Of a DNA stretch of 64,000 nucleotides, positions 33,346-46,254 are shown in pieces. The notes below the pieces were generated by a model. The model ran no database searches and was not told where the DNA came from. It was given only the letters and a program-made list of their open reading frames with translations. The stretch covers positions 24,196,150 to 24,260,149 of the forward strand of contig CM051514.1 in NCBI GenBank assembly GCA_028015205.1. The letters are read 5' to 3'. The position numbers were made by a program, and so were the translations under genes. Source of the stretch: Mytilisepta virgata (taxonomy: Eukaryota > Mollusca > Bivalvia > Mytilida > Mytilidae). The stretch's first letter is position 1; each line of letters begins with the position of its first letter.

Positions 33346-36300
33346 CAACCAAATTTCCTGATTTTCTCATTTTCAAAGGACACAGGTCTTGAAAAATATT
33401 TGCCTGAAAAGTGAAAATGAAACCAAAATTGTATTTTAAGGTCAATAATACCAACTTTTAACATAAAAAGATGAATGTTGAGGCAAAATAAAATTAACAT
33501 CCATAAACCATTTGTTTTTGACAGACATACAGACAAAGTAGAAACTAAATGCTCATAGAGAATGAAAATTTTCAATAACATCATGAAAGCCCCTAACAAA
33601 CATTTTAGCTGCGAATAAAGTCTAAAACTCATAAAGTTACCGTCATTAGCATTTTCAAAGCATCGATTGATACGCTTTAAAGAGCATTGAAATTCAGTGT
33701 AAAACAAAATATTAAACAAGTTCAGAACATGAACATTTTTTTTATAATCCATTTTCTTACAACATTGGATGTTATATCGCCTGTTGTACAAAAACCATAA
33801 AAGCAAAAAAGCATTAAATCCCATGATGATAGGCATTTTGGTGAAAAATCAATTATCAGAAAACAGTAATTATTCTCTAAAACTTAAGCTAATTTACATC
33901 ATTAGGAATTTATGAAGGTTGTAACATATCTAATTTACACATGACATCAAATTACAATATGACATTAACAGAAAGTGAATAAAAAGTTGTAGAAATTGGA
34001 GGTTTTCATTGCACTAAGCGTATTTTCTTTATAAGGGGGGGGGGGGCACAATTGCATTATTTACTGAAGATTCCCAGAAAATTTCTTCAATACGAGACAA
34101 CGGATAGTGATATATACATATGTCAACATTGCTAAGCAGACGACACATTAAGATGAACCCATGTAACCATTTCAAAAACAGACTTGTTTCAGTCTTAGAA
34201 AATAACAACAATTCTCCTTATGAAAATACATCCCAAGCAAACACAAAAGGTGAATAAAAAAATCAACCTTTTACCATATTCCAAAAGTAAGTTTCCGACG
34301 TACGACTTGGTCAGGACTGTAGATATTTTAGGCAACTATTGAAAGGAGTAGACCTTTTTAACTGGTTGCAGACTTCATATGAAAATAAAAAAATAAAATT
34401 TGAAAAAAATCAAGTTAAATAGAATCTATTTGTATGTTCCTGTACAATAACTTTATTATTTGTATATTAAACCATTAAGGGACAAGCAGATTCAACAAAA
34501 AACAGTACATACAGCTTTCAATGTGACCTAGACATTCTTCAAATGATAACCTTACTGCTAGACAGAATATTCTGAAAATTATCAGACATCATATACATTT
34601 TCCTTCTAAAGATATCCTTAAAATATTACCAAATTTCAAATCATTTAGATAAAACAAACTCAAAAGTATTTCTATTTGTGAATAGCCATATCCACCACAA
34701 GTCTCCCATCCCCGCAGTCAGCAAGATTTTTTGTATATATTGGCTTTGCCAAAAATCAGTTGCAGCAGAATTTGATTCATGCAATAAAAATAAGAAAAAT
34801 CTCCCTACCACTCCATATTTTTTTTAGAAGGGGTGATTGGTAATCTTTCAATTGAATAGTGTTAAGTTGTAACCATATTACTTGTAAATTTCAAGGCTAA
34901 GAAAGTTGAAAATAGAAACCAAAATGGAACAGATTTTAAGACACAAATGAGGAATGAAAATGTTTCCTAAGTAAATTTGAAATCTTCAATATGTAGGTGT
35001 TATCTCAGTTTTTCTGACTAAATGCTTTCTGAAACCTAACATTTTATTTTTTAAAACTATAAAGTCATCAAAGTCAGGATTACATCAGTATAAATCATTA
35101 CAATCTTGGAAATTTTGATTTTTATTTATCATTCTGACAATAAACCATTCTGAACAGTTTTCCTCTACAATACAATTTTTTAGACGATATTACCACAAAC
35201 TCGTACTTTTTTTATTTAAGCCCTATTCTCTGAATCTCTGTGTTCCCAACAGGTTTGCACAATAATCATATTTTTCTTACAGGATTATAAGGGCATTGTT
35301 TCACCGTAGAAAAACACAGTACTTTGAGATGATTTTATTCCACAACTCTATTCAATAACAATATTGTTTACACTGGACCAAGTTGATTTGATTGAGAGCG
35401 ATGTGATACGTTTTTATTATGGAAGCTTCGATACATCTAATCACAATAACGTCAAGACAGGAGCTAAATAACGTCAAGTTTTCAACAATGGATGTCTGTA
35501 ATATTTTCTGTTACATTAAGTTCTATCATGATATGAAAATCAGTATACCATATTCTTAAAAGAATACTGACGGAAACATCAAAATCTGTTACACTTTATT
35601 TGTTGTACTTGATCAGCGTTCTCAAACTCACAACTTTAAGAGTCGAAATGCTAGTGATCATTATTAGTAGCCCTGAACAACATTTTACCTAAGCTCTTCA
35701 AGATCAGCCCCTAAAAATAATGTACCAATGCCATATAAATGGACTCTCATAACTGACTTTGTCATGATATCTTTGAAATATTTATTTCAAATGAGGCCTA
35801 AGCTGAAATTAGGTTTTTTAATTTCCAATTTCATAAGAGTCACATAAATAATGTTTTTTGTTTGTTCAATTATGTTCATGAATTAAATCATCAATATGAT
35901 TACCAAAAAAAAATATGCCTACCTATGTACCCTACCCTCCAAAGTATGGGTTGAGCTATACCAAACAAAGAATATTTTAAGCCTGGCCTAGATGTTGTCT
36001 TCCGAAAAACAAAATTTGGTGTAAATAACAATATTTATATTGTTTAATCTTCAATAAAGTCTCCAATTATATAATAAAAGTAAAATGGCATACATTTTGA
36101 TATATCACACACTTAAGGATTCCTAATTTGAAATTACGTTTCCCAAGAGGGGAAATTATATATCAAATCTATACATTGAATCTAAATTTGCTTAAAAATT
36201 ACATAAAATTCTTTTATTTCAAAATCAATTTCCTTTTCAGATTTTATGAGATTTTCAAAGATTTGTTTTATAGCACATGGAAATTCAATTTCTTCCTTTA

Positions 36301-36545
36301 CCATGAATCAAGCATACATTGATATTTTACTGAAATAAAAATATCAGATGAATTTGGTGCCTTTTTGTATTACACTTGGTCACACAGTTCAAGGTTAAAA
36401 AAACCAACAAGTCACACAGTTAATACAATTAGAACCTTTTAAAGATACATGTTGTAAGCCCTGTCAGTCCATTTAAAAGGTTTCAATCAAAGTACTCAAA
36501 AGCCAATTGCAATATGACATCCTATGAGGCCAAATAAAAAAATAT
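33346..36545. other. AT-rich stretch, no gene supported
   Basis: Contains a 165-codon minus-strand frame (33339-33836) of low complexity (Phe/Leu/Lys/Asn rich) whose end lies in the minisatellite. No domain is visible, so it is not called. A G-run of about 12 lies at 34035. Nothing else recognised. Confidence 0.5.
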
Positions 36546-36736
36546 GTGTGGTTCCGGTTACCTTACATACCCTATTTTTTTTGCACCTACCCTTAAGATT
36601 TTTTGGACATTTTTCAATAAACACTGTTAAAAAGCAGAATGTCTCTAACATAGAATCTATGTCTATCTTATTGTAAAATAAAAAAATCTCTACCTACCTA
36701 CCCTATTTTTTTATCTTGATGTAACAGGAACTACAC
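36546..36736. mobile_element. Small MITE, 16-bp imperfect TIRs
   Basis: GTGTGGTTCCGGTTAC at the left end and GTAACAGGAACTACAC at the right are complementary at 14 of 16 positions, enclosing 191 bp of non-coding DNA with two CCTACC(TACC)CTATTTTTTT stretches. No target duplication is certain. Confidence 0.6.
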
Positions 36737-38929
36737 TTATTTTTTTTTACTTGAACTGATGTAAATGCTTACTTCCCCATCCCATCTTTAAGCGGTAAAA
36801 AAATAATTAAATACTTTGGAATATGCATTGACGTTTTATTTTTTAGATTATTGCAAGGTGATTGATTAGGAATGAGAAAAATTAGTTATCTCTCTTACCA
36901 AAGTTTCAAGGTGAGATAACTCTCCTTTAGAGGTTACAATATTGTCTCCACCGATTATTTTTTGTTTAAGAGATAATTGACTAATGCAATACATGTAGTT
37001 AACGCCCTTAACAAAGTTCTAAGATTAGATAACTGTCTTCTCCAGAGAGGCTGTTTTATTATCTCCGTTGGATATTTTGTTTAAGGGAGATAACCAACTG
37101 TTTCTCATTCAAATGAATAGTTTTTCTGATAATGATCACTGCAACTCCAATGGTTATAAATGGTATGTTATACTTATATGTATAGCCTTAACATTCACAA
37201 AAGACATGACTTGTACAGGAAAACCCAGTTACAATAAAGGGAATATTTTTCTTTTCTTTTTACAATGATAAGGAGGACTTAATAATAATTAGGCAAAAAT
37301 TTTAAAACCAGTTTCTGTATGAAAAAAAATCTGGTGTTTTCAAATAAAAATTTTGTTTCCTGAAACCCATATCATCCAAACTAATTTTTTGGTGCTGACC
37401 TAATTTTTTTAGCACTAAAAATATCTATAGAAAAATTGTCTCTAGAAACATGCTTGCATATAGGAAACGCAAAGTGGAATTCAACACTAGGAATTATTCA
37501 TGGCCTTGGCAGCCTACAAAAACAAAATCAACCGACCGTATTTTTATGGCATCATTATTGGAAACACAAGATTTGTTTTAGGCATTTTTACACTTATTTC
37601 CACCTACCATGTATCAGAGAAAATATATCATAATAAGTGCTCAGATGGAGTATTTGCAATCAGTCCAGACTTGACCTTTTTAAAACATAAACAGCCATCT
37701 TCAGACATGAAAGAAAATTAATCAAACCATTCGACGAGCACATTATTACTGATCTGTCATTCCTGAACATCCTAAACCAATTTGTTTTAACAGCATCATC
37801 TTGAATTTAATCTCAGAAACTTACAACTAATATTAAAAATCGTGAACGCAAACAAGATCATTGGAACACTTATTAGCAACTGTCATATTATGTATGACAA
37901 CAAGTATCAAGGTGCAGGGATTGGATTGATTTCATGCAAACCAGAAATCTAGTTTGCCTGTAGGAATTTGTTGGATATATTAATGCAGCTAATATTTGTT
38001 TATCTCTGACAATTCTAACCTTAGCTAATTACTATACTTGGAGTTATTGCCAGCCTTAAGAACTAAACTTCAATATCAAAGCAAAAGGCAGAAAATTAAC
38101 CATGAAAAAAAATTTACTATTAAACTCATAATTTTGAAATATTAGTAAAACTCTTAAATGTTACTTGAAAAAAAAGAGAACATCACAAAAGTACATCTAT
38201 ACTATTAAATTTGAAAAGTTGTTTATTTGAGCCAACTCAGAAATCACAATTAACTAATAAAGGGTTTCGTTAAGTGATGCATTATATGACCACAACATGT
38301 TGATAGGTGAATATGCTTCACACAATAAAGTTTTAATATACATTAAACAGTAATATATTGAACCTACCACAAAAACCAGAAAAAAAATATACATGTAAAA
38401 CTACATTGCTTTCTTGGCCCCCTTTAACTCCTTTTATCCCAAAAACTGTAAAAGATAGTAAAAATCTGTTGACATATTCCTGAAAGCACTCATCCAGATG
38501 AATTAAAAGAAAAAATCTCCACTGAAATCAGATAAAAAATAAAAATTTGACTTGCCTCCCAATTGCTGATTTTAGTTTAAACATATTTATTCTAATAATC
38601 AAAGATACATAATAACAGACTTGTAAACACATAAATAACAATAGGATTTGGAAACAAGCTAATAGCTTTTATCATATCCTTATAGAAAATAAAGGTAAAA
38701 TTTTCCCCTTCCATAAAATTGGAATTTGTACATACACAGGAACTGAAGTTGCATTCATTTGTTTGGCGCTATACTTCAAGTGAAAAAAATAACACTGTTT
38801 AATAGCTGTAGCATTGTGAATGTGCAATTATATTCAGGGATGTCAAAAATCTGAAAAAAATGCCTGAAGACTGGAAAATCTAATTCAACAGTAAAATTAT
38901 TTCTTGGTATTGGGCAAAATATTTGATAA
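36737..38929. other. AT-rich stretch, no gene seen
   Basis: The short plus-strand frames at 37068-37721 show no domain and no consistent splice sites. From about 38400 there are diverged phrases (AAAGCACTCATC, AAAAATC(T/C)CCAC) that recur at about 39950-40000 and 40085, so a degenerate tandem element is probably present. Confidence 0.4.
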
Positions 38930-39037
38930 ATAGATTAATACATGGTCTTTTTCATATTTCATAAAGCCCTCGGGGTCGATATCAAGGTCATGGGCTGATA
39001 ACAAGGGCAATATGAAAAAGACCATGTATTAATCTAT
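38930..39037. repeat. Fold-back with perfect 29-bp arms
   Basis: Left arm 38930-38958 and right arm 39009-39037 are exact reverse complements (shared block GAAAAAGACCATGTATTAAT). The 50-nt interior holds AGCCC...GGGCT, extending the stem. Confidence 0.9.
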
Positions 39038-39474
39038 AAATATCACAACCCTAATCCGTAATCGTGTTATAAATCAGTACTTTCCATAATCGATTATAAA
39101 GTTACTAGCAGCATAGAAACAGATAGCAGGACGAAACCGTCAGTGGATTATATTAATTCGCTCAAAAATGTTAGTACAGTGAAACCTGTCTATAAAGGAC
39201 ACCCAAGGGACCAGAAAAAGTGCCCTTTAGGAGCACCATTATCAACAAGGTGTCAATGCTACGTGAACGTGTTGTGTTATTATTTACTAGCATAAATTAA
39301 ACCATATGAAAAAGAAGAAAAAAAAAAGAAAAATAATCATGTGATGAAATGCAAAGAAAGCTTCATGAATTAATAAATCTCTTACTTTTAACAATAAGAT
39401 TTAAAACCTTATAAAAAATACCTGAATTTTGTTCAAAATTTCGACTCTCTGAGCCATACAGCATAACATTTGTA

Positions 39475-39895
39475 TTAACCGGTTTATCACATACAATGAA
39501 TGGAAAAAATTGTTTCATGATGCACTTGTGGATATTTTGGACAATACAACACTCAACAGAAAGTGAGAGGTTGACTCAACATGACCACATGTACAGTTCG
39601 GTGAAACAACCGAATTGCAGCAGAACAGATGTTCATTTAATCAACTGCTGTTCATTCTCAGTCTTGCATGTAAAATTTGTCCAATTCTGGTACCTACATA
39701 ATGTAACTTGGGGCATCCAAACCAGTGTCCTTGTAATTTATCTTTGAATGATACCACTGAATTTGTGTTCTGTAATGTCTGAGGTAACCTGTTCCAGTGT
39801 TTTACGGACACTGGTAGAAAATATTCAGAAAAGAAGTTAGTTCTTGAACGAATTTCTAAGAGATTTTGAGACTGGCATGTAAAATTTTACTAATA
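39475..39895 (-). pseudogene. LINE reverse-transcriptase C-terminal relic 1
   Basis: One minus-strand frame reads SRTNFFSEYFLPVSVKHWNR, then LPQTLQ...SFKDKL, ...ILHARLRMNSS, one in-frame stop, LNEHLF...SPNCTCGHVEST and SHFLL. The order FF..Y..P..V..WN.LP, FK..L, ARLR, N.HLF, C.CG..E...HFL is typical of the region after the RT domain in LINEs of the CR1/Jockey side. The single stop and the loss of upstream RT motifs make it a relic. The ORF on the other strand here is a shadow. Confidence 0.7.
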
Positions 39896-40794
39896 TGACT
39901 CTTGTATCTCAGAAAAAGATATAAAGGAAAAAATTGGTGTATAATAATAATGAAAGCACTCATCAAGATTAATAAATGAAAAAATCCCCACAAGAATCGG
40001 ATGAATAATATAAAAAATTGATATATCAAGATACATTGCTTTTTTTATCCCTCTTGAAAACTGTTAAAGATAGAAGAATTGACATACCAGAGAAAGCACT
40101 CATCAAAATGAATTCAAAGAATCGAAACTGGATGAAAAATACAAAATTAGGTGTCCTGCAGGCTAATTTTGGCCCCTTTTATCCATTTTTATCTTTGCTA
40201 TGACAAAAGATACACAAAAATGCCAGGAATAACTTTTATTGTATACCCGTACATATTTTTTTAGGAAAAAACATTTTTTTTTTAAATAATCAAAACCGGA
40301 TGATAAATAAAAAAAATTAAGGCGTCTCCCTGGTTGTCCCTTTATATCTCTAAAACGGAAAGAGATATTGAAAAACAGATTGGAAAAAATTTTTCCATTT
40401 TCAGCAAGAAATATTAAAAATAAAAGAAGAATGTGTCTGAGGACACGAATGCCCCCACTCAAGCTGGCTTATAATACTTGAAAATACTTTCTGAGAGCAT
40501 TTGATGTCACTGCTAGTTTTTATAGAGTTCTACTGTTCTAGTCTTAGGTATTTTGATGCTGGGTGTTGTTTTTATATTTTCACTGTTTTGTTTTTACTTC
40601 TTATGTATAATAAGTTTTCTGATAGTTTTGTTGTGTCCAGTGAATTTCTCGGTTCTTGAATACTTCTAATCTCTTTCTTAGCTGGTAAACTAAGCATTTG
40701 TGACCTTAATATTAGTTAAGGTCACACTTTTTGTCCTCTGGTTTTTTTTTATATGCATTTTGATATTATAATTTACCTAATCCATAAACTTATT

Positions 40795-41146
40795 TCATTG
40801 AAACAAAATATTCACAATATGATGGTCCCAATAAGAAGTCTCAAATTAAGAAGTGTCTTGTGGTTGCTGTGAGAAAACAAGATCTATCATTGTTCCCGAT
40901 GTGGTTGTAGGTTTTGGAATCAACTGTTCATATAATTTCTAAACACCCAAATTTTTGGATAACTGATTGAATGTTGTTTTCATGTTATCTGGATCAATGT
41001 TAAAATCACCAGCAATAAATGACTTTCCGATTGATGATGGCAACATCTCAAATTTTTTTCTATAAATTTGACCTAGAAATGTTTTCACATTATTTGATGT
41101 CGATCTAAATAGAAATGTTAAATCTTCAAATAAGCTTTGACTATCA
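40795..41146 (-). pseudogene. Endonuclease-fold (EEP) relic of a mobile element
   Basis: The minus strand reads in one frame SLFEDLTFLFRSTSNNVKTF, ...FIAGDFNIDPDNMKT...LGV, a stop, QLIPKPTTTSGTMIDLVFS, a second stop, then TSYWDHHIVN. GDFNID, PTT..GTMID..F and WDHH correspond to conserved stretches of the endonuclease/exonuclease/phosphatase family in LINE ORF2 and in the C-terminal endonuclease of Helentron helicases. Two stops show decay. The D-H-H order with PTT..G leans to the endonuclease used by rolling-circle Helentrons, but a LINE origin cannot be excluded. Confidence 0.6.
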
Positions 41147-41159
41147 TTTATATAAAATT

Positions 41160-41428
41160 TGGATGAGGCAAACTTAAGTTAGAGTATCAAAATGAAAACA
41201 TTTGCAATTTTCCGAGTTATAAAGGGGCATAACTCTAGAACGGTAAATGACTCACTGCCCAAATTCAAACTCTGTCTGTGTGTTGTGGTTTTTAGCATTG
41301 TGCACTAGTTTCATAAAATTTGGATGTGGCAAACTAAAGTTAGAGTGCAGAAACCAAAATTGGACGGAAGGACAGACGGTCAAGGGTAAGACTGAATGCC
41401 ACCGTTACCGAGCGGCAGGGGCATAAAA
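41160..41428 (+). mobile_element. T-family element, 3' part
   Basis: Cores (TTCATAAAATTTGGATGTGG; ATAAAATTTGGATGAGG at 41151) lead to GGACGGAAGGACAGACGG and the end GAATGCCACCG...CGGCAGGGGCATA, a TATGCCCC/GGGGCATA-type terminus like those at 6.1 and 28.9 kb. AATGCCCCC at about 40449 could be its 5' end, in which case it would enclose the endonuclease relic; this is uncertain. Confidence 0.55.
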
Positions 41429-42294
41429 ATATGGGAAAAAAATCTTATCTACCAACCCTTATTTTTTTTTTTTATGGAAATCCCCAATAAAAATTTTCTT
41501 TCCCTAAATTGGAAGAAATCTTATTTTTTCTGTTAACTGTTTGTCTATTTCGGTTATGAAAATAAAAAGTTAATTATCACAGTTTTCCTTAGACAACATA
41601 TGATACCATATACAAAGATAGAAATTTCCATATCAACTAGTGTCAGTACAAAAATAAGCCTTTTCACTAGACAGTGCTAACACAATTACAGCATCTAACC
41701 AACACTAGTTGATTAAGTTAAGCGATAGATACAAACAGGATCAAATTGATGAATTTATTGTAGTGCCAGCTGCCGAAACAAACCATGTAATCCAATTAAA
41801 TCTATGTCCTTTTTCAGTAACAGAAATGTCGCCAGATTTTTTTGTACGTATAGAAAACATGAATCATGACAATTTTCTTCAATATAAAGCTCCAATCACA
41901 GACAGTTTCAAAAATATCTTTTGCCCACATGAGAACCATTAGTATCAGCAAATTCACATACCCCAGACAAAAAGGGAAAGATGAGGCATGTTCTATGTAG
42001 GTCTACAAATCATCAAGACTAATTCCAGGCTATTGATACCGGTAGAATAAAGAAATTGAAGACCAAAAATCAGCTCACATCGATTATAATTACTAAAATG
42101 TAATCGTTATCATACTAATATTTGTAAAACAGGACTCTGACAACATGCTGTATTTTTTTTTGCTTACTTTTTCAACCTAGACTCAAGGTATGATTGTTTT
42201 CCCCATTTCAGATTTTTCTGAAATTTAATGTCATCTGAAGATTTGCTAAGGAGAAAGAGTCAACCAAATTTAAAATAGATATATAACAAAACCA

Positions 42295-42800
42295 GAGGTT
42301 TCAAAAGCTCACTGGTGCTATTTGCCGATTTTTTTTTCCTGTACAAGTTACTGATCAAAAATCAGGACTCCAAAATGTGATTTAAAGAGGAATCAACTTA
42401 GGCAAATTCATCAAAGTTTGGTCTAAACTGCATGAATAATTTCAGAGATTTTCTTTTTTTCTTTTTTAATTTTCAGAAACAGCAGTCATATTGATCCAAG
42501 GTTCAAGGGCATATATGGACCACTTCATCAAAGTTTTATCTAATTGCCATTATACTTTCAGAGGAAATGTTTTAACATTTTTTTTTAGCGATTTTTCAAT
42601 TTAAAACAAAGATGGCCTCATTGGTCCAAAGTCTGCTCTCCTTAACAGACTTAGGAAAGGGGACAATCTAAGAATCATGCCATCAAAGGTTGGTCTCCAT
42701 CATAAAAGTTGTTTAGAAGATTTTTCAATTATTTTTCCATTTTCAGAAACAGTGGTTACATTGGTTCAAGGTCCTGACTACTGGACAAAATTTCTAAGGA
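42295..42800 (+). mobile_element. Degenerate R-like element
   Basis: Starts AGAGGTTTCAAAAGCTCACTGG, a decayed form of the R 5' end, and carries two or three diverged cores with CATCAAAGTTT, AGCAGTCATATTGATCCAAG and TTTTCAGAAACAG. No 3' hairpin. Confidence 0.45.
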
Positions 42801-43019
42801 CCATTCCACTAATTTTGCTCATTTGAGTTGTTCTATATGTATCTACCATTAGTTTGGCCTTTCCATTTCTCTTGCCATTAATATGTTGCATCCTGTCGTT
42901 TTAAGATCATATTTTGAATAAAACTATTTTCATGAGATAACCATTGGCACAGTCAAATTATGTGATCCATCATTTACGAAAGAAAAATAAATAAAATATG
43001 ATTCACAAATTTTCTGCTG

Positions 43020-43260
43020 CAACCCTCACGTCGTTCAAAAATCAAGATGGCGCGGCCTATGTAAATGTTTATTGCACTGTACATCATTGTCATAATTCTT
43101 GTTGTACACAACTATTGTGCTCCTATTGCATGATTTCTTTGTAAATAACAAATTTGTGGGGAAAATGATTATTTTTCTTGTAAAGTTTATACAATTTGCA
43201 TTTATATAAAAGCATCTATACACATGTGCTAAAAGTGGATATATTTGGTAATATAGAACG
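43020..43260. repeat. Dispersed repeat U, copy 1
   Basis: The ordered phrases CTCACGTCGTTCAAAAA, GTCATAATTCTTGTTGTACA, ATTTTTCTTGTAAAGTT and CATGTGCTAAAAGTGGAT recur at 57749-58030. No ends identified. Confidence 0.65.
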
Positions 43261-44147
43261 TGTATTTGAATATGGTTTTAATTGCCAGAGAAAATTTTCA
43301 ATTCTTTCCTATTTTTTGTAAGAGTGGCCAACTATTTTTTGGAGGTCCACATACAATATATATACCAGTCACATTTTTCACAAGGGACAACCATTCTACA
43401 AGATTTGTTTACGAGAATAAGATTTTTAAATATCTTTTCAGGGATGATTCTACCATTCCTGGAGGGCCGCCTGGCGGCCCCAAAAATTGCTGGTGGCCCT
43501 AAAAAAATTGTGGCAAAATTATAATTCCCCTAAAAAAAGTATCGGTATTTCCAGAAATTCTTAGCCATCCGAAATTGACTTGTAATTAGAATCGCAAATT
43601 CCTGATCACTTTAGCGCTTTAATCGTCTTATGAGATTTCCATTTGATACGCTGCAGTTTAAGGAGTTTAATCTGTTTTAGCTGAAATTGGTAACGCAGAT
43701 TTTGAACAGTAAACAAATGGTAAATCCCAACAGGAAAATTTTAACTTGTAAATACTTCTTGTGTATGTATTGTAGAAGCGTAAATGGATCGTGCATTAAT
43801 TCACCACTGACAGTGTTCTGCAGAATTTCCTGTTCTGATTATTAATTTCATAGTACCGGTAGTTAGCTGACATTCACAATTACGGCAATCTTTTGGAGTT
43901 GAAAGAATTTTTTATCCTAAATATTTTGAAAAGTTCATAGTTAGCTGACAAAACTATACATTTTAACAGGAATACAAACAGAGGAACATTTTTCAAAATA
44001 TCATTTAAATCTAATATTGCTATGATTGTTGTTTATCATCTTCCTGTTGTCGGTTCACAATTTTTCCCAATTTTCTGGAAAATTCTAAATTTGATAGTTT
44101 GGGGACCCATTTTAAAACGTGGAATCATCCCTGCTTTTGCTGAATTT
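43261..44147. other. No gene seen; short GC palindrome
   Basis: Overlapping 80-codon frames at 43260-43524 are not gene-like. GGGCCGCCTGGCGGCCC at about 43464 is a 17-nt palindrome, unusually GC-rich for the region. Confidence 0.45.
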
Positions 44148-44395
44148 TTGTAGGTTTTAGTAATAGGCACCATATTTGTTGGATGGCAGGACCTATGGAT
44201 AAAATTTTGAAAGAGTCCATCAAAGAATCATTTTACCAAAGTACTACAGTAGTTTCAGAGACAAATTTTCAATATTTTTTGCTGAATTTCCTATTTTCAC
44301 TAATGCCTGCCATAATCGCTGGAGGTCCAGACCCCCAGATATAATACTGAAAGAAGACCACCAAAGAACCAGGGTTAAATAATGTAAGAAAGATA
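44148..44395. repeat. Two diverged tandem cores
   Basis: Two units begin GCTGAATTT and share GAAAGA(G/A)(T)CCA(T/C)CAAAGAA, with an intervening AGTTTCAGAGACAAATTTTC. Phrasing is like the R cores but no ends are visible. Confidence 0.4.
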
Positions 44396-45499
44396 ACTCT
44401 AATTGCATTTCAAAGTGCAATTAGTGTAAATTTGATACCTAGATATCACACTGAAAAGAAACCCATTATCTCTTGGTTATGCATGCTTGCAATAAAAATA
44501 TAGATATTAAATAACAAATAATTTCACAGCCAGTCAGAAATGTCTTCATGCTTCACTTCTCCTGGATAATAGGATACAAGCTTATTCTAATACAGAATAG
44601 TCATGGGTCTATATCTGGCTTTCTCATACACATAGCAACAGAGATATAATTCAACTCAGCTCATCACATACAACAATTAGTTTTTATGTCAATTTAAAAA
44701 CATCAATGGTTCAAAGATGGATAACGAATTCTCTGCATATTCCTCAATAATATTTTTAATTAAAACCACTACAATTAGATTTACTCGTCCAATTATATAC
44801 ACGGGAAGTAACAAAAATCTAGTTTCTTTATAAATTAATCATAAAACTGTAATAATTTTTGTCAATGTTTCATCCTGATTTGATGATGTCTCACTGAAGC
44901 AAACTTGTTAAGCTGTCATTAAAAATAGATCACTGATACATTTCCTAATATCTGTGAAGATATGAATTGTCAACTTCACTCCCCCAGAAAATTTTATGGA
45001 AAGTGTCAAAAGTGAAACATTCCTCAATCACTAAGCGCAACAACATACAATTTGTTCCCTTGCAGTTGCAGAACACCTTGATATAATGGGGGCGCTAATG
45101 TTGGGAATCATCTAGAAATATATAACTTGTTAATCGGAATAATCTGTATCCCCGTACGATTTGACTTTTGATTATAATCGGAATGTTATGAGCTGGATGG
45201 TAAAAAAAAAGAGTTGGAATTGTGATTTGGCTCTTGCCACATTCCATGAGTTAGCACCATGCTTTGACAGTGTAAACATAATGGTTTCTCTCAAATGCAC
45301 GGAAGACATCATATTAAATATGAAATATTCATTTGTACTATAAATGCATTTACCGGTGCAATAAAAGGTCATCACACAGACGGTCACAATAAATATATAA
45401 ACAATATAAAGTAATTAACAAGTTGTAATGTAGCAGAGATGGAAATCGTTCATGATAAGATCAGACAAGATATTTAATTTTCCAAATTAGGTCCCCAGT

Positions 45500-45521
45500 G
45501 GGGGGGGGGGGGGGGGGGGGG
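45500..45521. repeat. G22 homopolymer
   Basis: An uninterrupted run of 22 G in AT-rich surroundings. True length may be uncertain because such runs assemble poorly. Confidence 0.9.
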
Positions 45522-45993
45522 TATTTACATCTAACAATATTATAATTTTTTTTCACACATTTTGTTTCAGAACAAACACATTTTTTCCCACATAACAAAT
45601 ATACATATATAAGCACATGACATAATAGTTTATATTTCAAGTATATAAAGTTCAAACTTTGATGTATAATTTTATGATTAAGGCTACTACAGAGATGTGG
45701 AAAATGTTCCTTTCCTAATTTGATTCACTGTAACAATTGATGAATCCAATTGACTGTTTGGCAGCAACAGATACCAAGGGATCTCATAGACCTCCTCCTA
45801 CCTGATGCAGAGAAACAAGCAAAATTTATATCAAACAGTTAAAAACCATCACATTTACAGCCAAATAATAATACTGCATGACTGAAAGTAGTGAAGGTGT
45901 CCCTACTGCATCAGACACCAAGGGGCAATGCTCAAGGAACTGTGCGATTCTCCCACAGCCCTCTTCATGTCCGATGCAGTCAGGATAGCAAAA

Positions 45994-46254
45994 CTATTTA
46001 CAATTCTTTAGTAGAAATCTACTGACAGCAATAAGGATGGTCTGATTTTCTGTATTCATTAGACATATTAATTTGTCTTTTAAGTTGAGATTTATGAAAT
46101 TAGGACAACTTTTAAGTATATCCTGAAAAATGTGATCACGGTCATCACTGAATTTATTACAGTGGAATAAAAAATGATATTCATCCTCCACATCATACAT
46201 GTAGGTACATGTTCTATCATTTAGAAGAGTACCATCTACCACTCTCAATTCTTA
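45994..46254 (-). pseudogene. LINE reverse-transcriptase C-terminal relic 2
   Basis: The frame reads ELRVVDGTLLNDRTCTYMYD, VEDEYHFLFHCNKFSDDRDH, IFQDILKSCPNF... and ends in a normal stop. R.C..C...VEDEYHFL..C and the NTEN near the end are the usual C-terminal signature of LINE ORF2 in molluscs. The second Cys of the finger is replaced, and a stop lies immediately upstream, so only this tail survives. Confidence 0.75.

Noticed and set aside
33339..33836. 165-codon minus-strand ORF
   Set aside because: Low-complexity, Phe/Leu/Lys/Asn-rich, ends inside a minisatellite, no recognisable domain; length is possible by chance in 64 kb of AT-rich DNA.
37436..37721. Overlapping 65- and 73-codon plus-strand ORFs
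   Set aside because: No domain, no consistent splice context, and two frames open over the same bases; treated as chance.
45461..45655. 64-codon ORF with a proline run
   Set aside because: The prolines come from the G22 homopolymer on the other strand.
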